NCBI GenBank assembly: GCA_011088105.1
Contig: JAALKI010000025.1
Span: forward strand, 1-39,457
From: Nitrospirota bacterium
Lineage (GTDB): Bacteria; Nitrospirota; Nitrospiria; Nitrospirales; UBA8639
Direction of reading: 5' to 3'
Length of the DNA stretch: 39,457 nucleotides
In this document: piece after piece, positions 32,568 to 39,457 of the stretch
How the letters are laid out: the number at the start of each line of letters is the position of its first letter
How positions within the stretch are numbered: position 1 is the first letter of the stretch
Program-made: the position numbers and the translations under genes
Notes under the pieces: generated by a model
The model's database searches: none
Seen by the model: the letters and a program-made list of their open reading frames with translations, nothing else
What the model was told of the DNA's origin: nothing

Positions 32568-33455
32568 TTATGCTTTGGTGTCTTTGTCGACATAAGCCAG
32601 AAATTTCGGACAGAGTGCCTCCGCGGTTTGGGCCTTTTGGCACCGGCTGCAGGTCCCGAGATGGAGTTGAAACTCCGCCTCAGGGTTCTTGAGGACTTGG
32701 GCCCGGCGGTGTTTCATCGGTCCCGTGGGAGCATCCCCATCCACTAGATAGCGGCCGCGGAGAAACCGGCTCTGCACAGTGCTTTTGGGTAGCTTGAACT
32801 GCTTCATGACAGCGGCAAACGAGGGGTGTTCACAATAGTAGTCATAGATGACCAGGGCTTCTATGTCTTTGTCCGGATGCTGTCGCGTCGTGGCTGGCTT
32901 CAAGGCCCGCCGATGGAAGTGCAGCATCCGTTTTACGGCCTCCAGTGTGTGTTCGATCGGGGCCTTCGTATCCACCTCCAGCAAGAGGGTGCCGTCGCGG
33001 GTAGTCTTGGTTCCCCCAGAATGTTGTCGGGACCGCGGTGGATCGAGCACGGTCACCGAGCTGGGCTGGAGCTGGGGATAGAAGAGGGTCCAGGCCGTGT
33101 CTGGGGTGATGCCGGGAGCGTCGGGGGCCCACCAATAGAACAAGTGAAACTGCTGGCAAATGGTCTCTTCTTGTGCTTCTCGTGCCTGCCACGCCTTGTC
33201 GTAGGCCTGTTCAGCTTTGATCAAGGCTCGCCGCTGTTGTGGGGTGTCGCGTTCAGTAAGCGTCTGTCGAGTCTGCTGCAACGTTTCCAGAGCCACACCT
33301 TCCTGGTGCAAGAGGTCAGTCATGGCCTGGGAGGCCGTCAAGTAGTCGACTGATCGTTTGAGCCGCAGCCATTGGGCGTACCCTTGGCTATGATGGGAGG
33401 AAAACGGAGCAGCAGTCTTTTCGTTCGACGGGCACTCATGTGCGGCCTCCTGCAT
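32568..33455 (-). CDS. Element-encoded DNA-binding-like protein of unknown function, start uncertain (possible frameshift)
   Basis: 295 residues. The N-terminal third is coiled-coil-like (QTRQTLTERDTPQQRRALIKAEQAYDKAWQAREAQEE). The central part is beta-rich and conserved-looking. A helix-turn-helix lies near 210-245 (LVIYDYYCEHPSFAAVMKQFKLPKSTVQSRF). The C-terminus has HLGTCSRCQKAQTAEALC, a putative zinc site. I do not recognise the family. ATG 33455 has no Shine-Dalgarno. A perfect AGGAGG (33446-33451) with good spacing serves ATG 33439 in another frame, which could join this frame if one T were added in the T run near 33402. The gene may therefore start at 33439 and carry a 1-nt deletion. 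Confidence 0.6.
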   Translation of the reverse strand: MQEAAHECPSNEKTAAPFSSHHSQGYAQWLRLKRSVDYLTASQAMTDLLHQEGVALETLQQTRQTLTERDTPQQRRALIKAEQAYDKAWQAREAQEETICQQFHLFYWWAPDAPGITPDTAWTLFYPQLQPSSVTVLDPPRSRQHSGGTKTTRDGTLLLEVDTKAPIEHTLEAVKRMLHFHRRALKPATTRQHPDKDIEALVIYDYYCEHPSFAAVMKQFKLPKSTVQSRFLRGRYLVDGDAPTGPMKHRRAQVLKNPEAEFQLHLGTCSRCQKAQTAEALCPKFLAYVDKDTKA

Positions 33456-33463
33456 GGCAATGA

Positions 33464-34804
33464 GTGATGTGGGGCTACAATGCTGTCACAGCTGGGGATG
33501 GTGAAGACGCTCTCAAAAAAATTAAGCAAGAATCTCCTGATCTCGTGTTGCTAGATTTGGAACTGCCTCAATTGCCTGGGCTCGATGTATTGAAGCAGAT
33601 GAGAATAAATCCAGGAAATGAGGCGATGGAAAAACTAGGGGTGTATCAGTTGGTTGATCCTCCTGTGATTGTCATGACAGCCTATGGTGATATAAAAACA
33701 GCCGTCGATGCGATGAAATTGGGAGCCTATGATTTTCTAACCAAAACCTTTAACTTTGAACACTTGTCCGTCCTCATTCAACGGAGCATTGAACAAACCT
33801 CTCGTTTAAAACAGGCGGAACACCTGGATCAGGAGATCAATGATCGCTATGGCACCATTGTGAGAGAAAGTCCTTCTATGAAAGCGGTAGTAGATGAGGC
33901 TCAAAGAGTAGCCAGCACATCCGGAAAGGTCCTCCTCTTGGGGGAAACAGGAACAGGAAAAGAGATTCTCGCAAGGCATATTCACCGGTGGAGCAATCGT
34001 CATGCTGGTCCCTTCATGGCGATTAACTGTTCAGCATTCACAGAAGACCTCCTTGAGAATGAACTGTTTGGTCATGAAAAAGGTGCCTTTACAGACGCCA
34101 AGGAAAGACAGAAGGGAAAGATTGAGGCGGCAAATGGAGGAACCGTGTTTTTGGATGAGATTGGGGATATGCCCACTCAACTACAGGGTCGGCTTCTACG
34201 ACTCCTTCAGGATCAAGAATTTTATCGAGTAGGAGGTACGACCCCCATCCAAGTGAATGTGCGCTTTATTGCAGCGACCAATAAGGACCTCAATAAATGT
34301 ATTGACGAAGGAACGTTTCGAGAGGATCTTTTTTATCGTCTGAACATTTTCTCGATTACCGTACCTCCACTTCGCACGCGGGTAGAAGAAATTCCTAAAC
34401 TGGTCAGACTTTTCTTAGCCCGACAGCAAAAGAGAGCCCTTCGATTAAGCCCTTCGGCTCTGGAGGCCATGATGCAGTATCATTGGCCAGGAAATATTCG
34501 TGAACTTGAAAATGTCTTAGAAAGGGCTGCGCTCTTAAGTCAGGGAGACGAAATCTTACCGAAGGACTTGAGATTACGGGAAGGAGAATCACAGAGTCCC
34601 CAAGAATCAACGCCCTTGATGCATATCTCCTCCTATCGGGATTCTATGGACAGTCATAGCCGTTTTTTGTTGTGGGAAGCACTCAAACAAACCGGATGGA
34701 ACCAAACCAAAGCTGCAGAGGCCTTGAAAATTCATCGGTCGTATTTTGTCCGACTGATGAAACGCCTGAGAGTTCCGAGTTCACCTCCCATTCCATCAAA
34801 ATGA
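33464..34804 (+). pseudogene. Sigma-54-dependent response regulator (NtrC family) lacking the start of its receiver
   Basis: 446 codons. The receiver begins at its alpha1/beta2 region (WGYNAVTAGDGEDALKKI). The phospho-Asp in LVLLDLELP and the VMTAYG and LTKTF segments are present, but beta1 and the acidic metal-binding pair that normally precede residue 1 are missing. The AAA+ domain (~130-370) is intact: Walker A GETGTGKEI, the sigma-54-contact loop GAFTDA (usual GAFTGA), and Walker B TVFLDEIGD. The C-terminal Fis-type HTH is TGWNQTKAAEALKIHRSYFVRLMKRLRV. An in-frame stop (33461) lies just upstream, at the border of the integrative element. Phosphorylation is probably lost, so activity, if made, would be constitutive or dead. 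It converges with the histidine kinase gene. Confidence 0.85.
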
Positions 34805-34837
34805 TCGAAAGAGTGGAAGCATCGCATTCAGTGAAGA

Positions 34838-37063
34838 TTATTGAGAAACACTAGGAACGGTTCCAGCATTATCAAGAGGCAATGTAAAAAAGAAGCGACT
34901 CCCCTGATTCGGGGTGCTCTCTACCCAAAGTGTTCCACCATGCATCTCGACCAACCTCTTGGTAATAGCCAAACCAAGCCCTGCACCGCGATTTTTAACG
35001 GTAGCCAAGGAAGATCGGTAGTACGGAAGGAAGATATTCTCTAGGTCTTCAGGGGGAACACCATTGCCTGTATCAGCAACACAGGCTTGTGCGTAGCCAT
35101 TCATGCCTTGCTCAGTGATAATTCGGACCTCACCACCGCCTTGGGGAGTAAACTTTAAAGCGTTGTGCACGAGATTCACAAGGATCTGGTCTAGTTTATC
35201 CTCGTCAGCCCAGACCATTATCGGTTTCGAAGGGGTAATCACTTTAAGTTTGAGATGATTTTTGGTGGCGAAGGGTTGAAGGGTATCTGCCACTTTGCTA
35301 ACGACTTCGGGCAAAGAGACAGAGATGAGGGCCAGGGTGGAATGACCAGATTCTATCCGTGAAAGGTCCAACACGTTGTTAGTGAGCCGACAAAGTCGTT
35401 CCGTATCATTCCGAACACGGTTCCAAGAACCTCTTTGTTCTATACTCAGATAGCCAATCCCTCCATCAAGCGCATTATCCACATGCATCTTAATGGATGC
35501 CAAAGGTGTTCGCAGTTCATGGGAGACACTTGCGACAACAGCCGATTTGAGCCGATTAAGCTCTTTGAGTTCTTCATTGGCTTGGTGAAGTGCCTCGGTT
35601 CGTTCTTGGACTCGTTCATCTAAGTTTTTCATTAACGTCTCAAGTTGGTGATAGGCTTGGGCGTTATCAATGGCAACTCCAACTTGGCTGCCAATCGTGG
35701 AGAGTAAGTCCAGGTCTTCTTGAGTACAAGGAACATTGCCACGGGACGCTCCAACAAATCCTAAGATTCGTTGCTGACTTGTTAGGGGGGCTAAGATAAG
35801 AGAAGTCGTCTCCATGGATCGAGCCCATTGTAAAAGCTGAGGATCCATTCGAAACGCGATGTCCTCAAGGTCCGCAACCAAGATTCTCTTTCCTTTCATG
35901 AGGATCTCTGAGGGAAGAGGTCCGTCTTGTTCGATGGGAATAGTAACCATGCAAGCTGCCTCAGCAACTTCCTGAGAAACCCCCGCAATACGAGCATCAA
36001 AGGCCATGTGGCGTTCAGGGTCGTATAGCATCAACAGCGTTCGCTGAAAACCCACATTTTTCACGAGGAGTTCCAACACCATGTCTGATACTCGTATGGG
36101 GTCGAGCGATGAAGCAATGGCCGTTCCGATTTGGTTGATGGTGCTCAAGCGTTTGATTTGATGGGCTAACGCCGCATCTCGTTGTTCCAAAGAGGAAATC
36201 ATGTGATTGAATGCTTGAGCTAACTCTCCAATTTCGTCAGTCGTGGTTGGTTTCACGGTTACCGTGAGGTCCCCACCTGCGACTTTGGTGGTCAGAGATG
36301 CCAAATTCTTCAAAGGGGTTGTCACCAGGCGACCTGCCAAGAGAATGGTCACGCCCAGTGCCGTGAGAATAATAAACCCGGTCCTCGCGAGGCTTTGTTG
36401 GGCCATAGAGAGAATTTTATCTTGAAGTTCCTTGTTGCTGATCCCAATTTGGATAAATCCGTGAAGGGTTTTATCAGAAGGAGCTCCGAGAGAGGTCAAT
36501 TCCAAATCTTGTAGGAGGGATGGATCCAATTCAGGCGCACGGATGGGGTGTATGACATCAAAAATGGTTTCTCCCTTGGCGATACCCATCATCATGAACA
36601 GCAGTTCAGTGGTCGTCAAGTGATCATCGAAGGGTTCCACTTTTTTCCCGATGACTCGAAAGGAGGTGTCTTGGGTTTGAATGAATGACTCCATCCTCAG
36701 CAGGTTATTGAGTTCAGAAACCTGTTTCATTCCCAGATCGGTTTCTGGTTCAACGAACAGAACTTCGCCTTGATCCCCTAAGAATCGAATATATTTAATT
36801 TCAGGGATTCCACGTATTTCTTTAGATAAGAAGCTGAGACTGACCGTATCTCTGGTGATCACACTAAAAAGACTGGTAGAGGCCAGTCGCTCTGTCAGAA
36901 TGGTTCTGGTGTCGATTAAGGACTTATGAATGAGTCGAGCTTGCTGAACAATCAAATACCAACTCAGGGTGCACCATACTCCAATGATAAGTAGGCTAAT
37001 GAATAGGGTGAGTTTGTGACGGAGAGAAAACCGAAAGAAAGGGATAGAGGATCTAAAGGCCAT
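34838..37063 (-). CDS. HAMP-GAF sensor histidine kinase
   Basis: 741 residues. Two membrane helices (~12-33 and ~233-255) flank a periplasmic domain of about 200 residues. A HAMP domain follows (~255-310, TTPLKNLASLTTKVAGGDLTV), then a GAF domain (~325-480), a coiled coil, a HisKA dimerisation domain with the phospho-His in SVSHELRTPLASIK (~525), and an HATPase (N-box LVNLVHNALKFTP, VADTGNGVPPED, GAGLGLAITKRLVEMHGG). All catalytic motifs are intact. It lies 18 nt after the substrate-binding protein gene, whose product could present its ligand to the kinase. The converging response regulator is its natural partner but is damaged. Confidence 0.92.
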   Translation of the reverse strand: MAFRSSIPFFRFSLRHKLTLFISLLIIGVWCTLSWYLIVQQARLIHKSLIDTRTILTERLASTSLFSVITRDTVSLSFLSKEIRGIPEIKYIRFLGDQGEVLFVEPETDLGMKQVSELNNLLRMESFIQTQDTSFRVIGKKVEPFDDHLTTTELLFMMMGIAKGETIFDVIHPIRAPELDPSLLQDLELTSLGAPSDKTLHGFIQIGISNKELQDKILSMAQQSLARTGFIILTALGVTILLAGRLVTTPLKNLASLTTKVAGGDLTVTVKPTTTDEIGELAQAFNHMISSLEQRDAALAHQIKRLSTINQIGTAIASSLDPIRVSDMVLELLVKNVGFQRTLLMLYDPERHMAFDARIAGVSQEVAEAACMVTIPIEQDGPLPSEILMKGKRILVADLEDIAFRMDPQLLQWARSMETTSLILAPLTSQQRILGFVGASRGNVPCTQEDLDLLSTIGSQVGVAIDNAQAYHQLETLMKNLDERVQERTEALHQANEELKELNRLKSAVVASVSHELRTPLASIKMHVDNALDGGIGYLSIEQRGSWNRVRNDTERLCRLTNNVLDLSRIESGHSTLALISVSLPEVVSKVADTLQPFATKNHLKLKVITPSKPIMVWADEDKLDQILVNLVHNALKFTPQGGGEVRIITEQGMNGYAQACVADTGNGVPPEDLENIFLPYYRSSLATVKNRGAGLGLAITKRLVEMHGGTLWVESTPNQGSRFFFTLPLDNAGTVPSVSQ

Positions 37064-37081
37064 GTCATAATTAATGAAAGA

Positions 37082-38134
37082 TTATTGAATGGCTGACGTG
37101 TCTTCTGGTACGCCGGCCTTGGGGTTCGACTGACCTGATGCATCCATCTGAACCCGCACACTGGAACCGCCGAACACGGTACCGGCCAATTGAATCACTT
37201 TTGAAGGAGTGGAAAGCCCAAGAAACTGAGAAGTTCCAAGGTTGAACGCCAGTTGGGGCTGTTGCGGATCCAAAAGTTGGGGAAGGGATGAGGATAGTGC
37301 TCCTTGACGGAGAATCTTCTTGGCGAGGGTGCCAGCTTGCTCGCCCAGTTTTGTGTAGTCTACGGATAACGTCGCGAGAGCTCCATGTTGAGCCAGCCCA
37401 GACGAAAATCCAAACACGGGGCGTCTATAATGAAAGGCTGTTTTTAAAATAAAGGGAATGGATTCTTCGGTGATCACCGTAGTATCACGAATAAGCCACA
37501 GAATGTTCACTTGTGGCAGAAGCGTTCGAAGGCTCTCCGGCAACTCGGAAGAATCAGTAATCTCCTTGGAGACAAGCGTTACCCCCAAGTCTTGAGCGTC
37601 TTTCTCCGCCTTTGCCACAAAGGAGCCAGATTTTTCTGAGTCAAACACAATACCTACGGACTGGACGGAAGGGAGGACCGATTGAATGGCTTGCAATTGT
37701 TGATGACTTGGCACTCGCAAAGAGATTCCTACCATGTTGGGAGCTGTAAGCCCATGGTCTACAGGATTCAAGACCAGACAAAACACAACAGGAACATCCA
37801 CGATCTCTAATTGGGCTGCCCATGCGGCTTTGAATCCGACAGCCAAAATCAGATCGGCCTGGGAGGCTCGGATACTTATGGCCATTTCTTGACCCTGGAG
37901 TATGTCCCCCTTTAAATGATACTGAGTCACCTGAGTTTGAGGTGGAAGCCTACTGGCAAAGCCGTTTACTGCCTGATGATAGGGGGGGAAGTCGGCGGAG
38001 ATGAGAATGGCGATCTCATGCGCTACACTCTCGACCGATTTGAAGCCAACACATAAGAAGACCAAGAAGACCAACAAAGGCCATCGACGGGTGCGTGCCC
38101 CGTGGTGGGGAGGAATGGAGAGCATCTGTATCAT
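37082..38134 (-). CDS. ABC transporter substrate-binding protein (TrpX-like/PF04392 type)
   Basis: About 350 residues from ATG 38134 (ATG 38125 is nearly equivalent; both fit a signal peptide RRWPLLVFLVFLCVGFKSVESVA). The long frame upstream to 38374 overlaps the TonB receptor gene and lacks similarity. The mature protein shows the type I periplasmic fold of PF04392: ILISADFPPYHQAVNGF, DLILAVGFKAAWAAQ, VVFCLVLNP, MVGISLRVP, VGIVFDSEKSGSFVAKAEKDAQDLG, and PVFGFSSGLAQHGALATLSVDYTKLGEQAG. No permease or ATPase is adjacent, so it probably works as a sensor subunit for the histidine kinase behind it. Confidence 0.85.
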   Translation of the reverse strand: MIQMLSIPPHHGARTRRWPLLVFLVFLCVGFKSVESVAHEIAILISADFPPYHQAVNGFASRLPPQTQVTQYHLKGDILQGQEMAISIRASQADLILAVGFKAAWAAQLEIVDVPVVFCLVLNPVDHGLTAPNMVGISLRVPSHQQLQAIQSVLPSVQSVGIVFDSEKSGSFVAKAEKDAQDLGVTLVSKEITDSSELPESLRTLLPQVNILWLIRDTTVITEESIPFILKTAFHYRRPVFGFSSGLAQHGALATLSVDYTKLGEQAGTLAKKILRQGALSSSLPQLLDPQQPQLAFNLGTSQFLGLSTPSKVIQLAGTVFGGSSVRVQMDASGQSNPKAGVPEDTSAIQ

Positions 38135-38307
38135 CAAGCAAAGTGAAGAGGAAAGTTTCAAAAACATTTCGTCAAGTTTACTACTAAACAAACCATGGTA
38201 GCAAAGGAAATTCTCAAGGTATGGGCCCAAGGGGGTCCTCTGCTCCCCGTGACCTTTTTCTGCATGGCATTGAGGAAATCGTAAGCGTACTAATCGTAAG
38301 CCTATTA

Positions 38308-39409
38308 TTAGAAAGTGACCCCCTCTATAGTTCTTTGAAAGTTCTCGGCAAAACCCCATTTTACCGTTAGCCACCCCATCACGCGGCTGCCGATGGAATC
38401 TCCCTGCGGGTGCTCTTTATGTCGATCGTTCAAGGCGTTGAACACAGATACGGCCAACTCGGCCTGATCGTCCCAGAACCGATACCCACCACGGAGGTTC
38501 AAGAGGGTGTAGCTGTTCAGGTGGGTGGGCGGTGCCTCCACGCCGAGTGGTGCAAATAAGCTAAAGACATCAATCGGAGGATGGGTTGTCGCTTCTACAT
38601 AATGCACCAAAATTTCCCCGCTGAGACCATAGGGGCCATCCAGCCGGACTCCCCCATTAACTTTGAACTCAGGGCCTACCCGACGATTTTCCTCAGAAAT
38701 CTTTTGCTCTATGTCTTGATAGGTCACGTTCACAAATCCTCGGAGCCAGGGTGTCACCCACGCTTCTAGGCCTATCTCGCTTCCATAGATCTCCGCCTCA
38801 CCCACATTGGTGGCCACAGTGGGCAAAAGATCTGGTGCAGTTCCACCTCGAAATTCAATCAAATCGGATAGTTCATTGTAAAAGATACTGGCACGTGTCC
38901 GCAGGCGATGCTTCAAAAACCAACCCTGGTACCCTAACTCATACGACCGAATATGTTCGGGCTTCAAGTCAGAGGAGCCCATGACTGAAACAGATTTGGG
39001 GAGTGGCCTGGAAACGTTATTCAGGAAGTGGAGGTGGCGATCAACAAGGGTAGGAGGCCGAAACCCTTCTGCGTAGGAGAGACGCACCGTGTGGTCTTTT
39101 CGTGGGTAAACGATGAGTGCAATCCGGGGGCTGACGGTAGGCGTAATCCCCGAACTGAGGTCATACCGAACCCCGCTGATCAGCCGGAGGCCAGACGTGA
39201 GCAGCCATTCATCTTGCAGGTATATCCCCAAACGATTTTCATCATGGAAGCCATTGGTAAAATTTGAGGAGAGGGTATTGTGTCGGTAATTGATCCCAAC
39301 CGTCACGTCAGTGGTCAACCATTGGGAGGAATGTTGGGCCAACAGGTTGTAGGAATCACTCTTGCCTTTATTCCTTGTCTCGCCCTTGAGGCCGGTGACG
39401 AAAAAAAAA
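38308..39409 (-). pseudogene. TonB-dependent outer-membrane receptor, C-terminal part, cut by an IS
   Basis: The frame continues open from the stop at 38308 to the IS junction, about 367 codons, and covers the C-terminal half of the 22-strand barrel: GIYLQDEWLLTSGLRLISGVRYD, VRLSYAEGFRPPTLVDRH, then paired beta strands ending in an ELAVSVFNALNDRHKEHPQG segment and a short C-terminal strand. The plug domain, TonB box and signal peptide are missing because the left half lies beyond the IS end at 39410. A TTG at 39342 could be mistaken for a start, but the similarity clearly continues upstream of it. Ligand (siderophore, cobalamin, metal) is not evident. Confidence 0.88.
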
Positions 39410-39457
39410 GGGGCTGTCCTAGATAACGAGAGTTATCTTAGGATGGCTGGATGCGGA
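39410..39457 (-). mobile_element. Terminal inverted repeat of an insertion sequence
   Basis: The receptor frame stops making sense at a run of nine A residues followed by GGGGCTGTCC. GGGGCTGTCC-type ends are seen in IS4/IS5-like elements. Just inside lies a near-perfect hairpin (TCCTAGATAAC, GAGA, GTTATCTTAGGA). The transposase itself is beyond the window, so the family is not certain. Confidence 0.55.

Larger units (their letters stand above)
28225..33463 (-). mobile_element. Small integrative element at tRNA-Ser with its own primase-helicase (satellite- or plasmid-like)
   Basis: All genes in this 5.2-kb block read leftward toward the tRNA: integrase, XRE repressor, excisionase-like HTH, zinc-ribbon protein, primase-helicase, CHC2 zinc-finger protein and an unknown protein. 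A heptamer array next to the primase gene is a likely origin. No capsid, terminase, relaxase or toxin genes are seen, so it resembles a P4-like satellite or a replicating integrative plasmid. The right border directly abuts a truncated response regulator, and no tRNA-derived attR was found. The element has therefore probably suffered a deletion and may be fixed in place. The right boundary is inferred from where the response regulator similarity starts. Confidence 0.7.

Noticed and set aside
32826-33353. 175-residue frame on the plus strand over the unknown element gene
   Set aside because: All element genes read on the minus strand, and only the minus-strand frame has HTH- and zinc-like motifs.
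33421-33500. attR copy of the tRNA-Ser 3' end
   Set aside because: I compared the T-arm and CCA end with this border and found no convincing match.
37082-38374. Long 430-residue version of the substrate-binding protein
   Set aside because: The extra N-terminus overlaps the TonB receptor gene and would bury the signal peptide.
1-39457. CRISPR arrays or rRNA genes
   Set aside because: No regularly spaced direct repeats with unique spacers and no rRNA-like sequence were seen; the only dense repeats are the irregular heptamers at 30296-30483.

Overview
The window looks like a chromosomal contig from a Gram-negative, metabolically self-sufficient bacterium. My best guess is the Nitrospira/Nitrospirota lineage. 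This rests on overall protein flavour and gene mix (minor pilins, citrate synthase, rubrerythrin with its Fe-S partner, many sensory proteins) and is an inference, not a database result. Both ends seem to stop inside insertion sequences. On the left an IS66-like end (1-52) cuts a pilC gene, and on the right a different IS end (39410-39457) cuts a TonB-dependent receptor gene. That is how contigs often break.

Layout. 1-2990 (minus strand): pgsA, pilB and interrupted pilC, a type IV pilus/secretion assembly block. 3136-4227 (minus): a PilJ-N/PAS membrane sensor with no output domain. 4529-12054 (plus): a chemosensory operon of a heme-type (CxxCH) receptor, double CheW, CheA-REC hybrid kinase, CheB, and a REC-class III adenylate cyclase that seems to be the output. 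The receptor gene carries two in-frame stop codons. 12202-13115 (plus): a SLATT two-helix membrane protein followed by a broken KAP P-loop NTPase gene whose Walker A tryptophan is a TGA. 13273-17977 (plus): ABC-F ATPase, aldo/keto reductase, DUF427 protein, yebC and ruvA. 18005-19532 (minus): three overlapping minor pseudopilin genes. 19733-23207 (minus): an unknown small protein, then DUF3501, a CCG-type Fe-S protein and rubrerythrin, which form an oxidative-stress/redox cluster, and a CopD-like membrane protein. 23344-27854: citrate synthase, a zinc-ribbon membrane protein, gpsA-larB and an exported FlgD-like protein.

28137-33463 holds a tRNA-Ser(UGA) gene with a small integrative element in its 3' flank. 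The element carries a tyrosine integrase whose C-terminus is encoded inside the tRNA gene, an XRE repressor with a perfect palindromic operator, an excisionase-like HTH protein, a zinc-ribbon protein, a primase-helicase, a CHC2 zinc-finger protein and an unknown protein. Beside the primase-helicase gene lies a dense cluster of about 11 AGGAAAC heptamers, a candidate replication origin. No second copy of the tRNA end was found at the right border. That border lies directly against a sigma-54 response regulator that has lost the start of its receiver domain.

33464-39409: the truncated sigma-54 response regulator faces a HAMP-GAF histidine kinase. The kinase is downstream of an ABC-type substrate-binding lipoprotein-like protein and the interrupted TonB receptor, suggesting an outer-membrane uptake and sensing module.

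The most unusual points are: (1) a chemosensory pathway whose apparent output is a cyclase, next to a SLATT/KAP pair, with nonsense codons at both ends of the block that each look like a single transition; (2) the small tRNA-Ser element with its own primase and iteron-like array; (3) how often genes are broken here (pilC, receptor, KAP, response regulator, TonB receptor, possibly one element gene).
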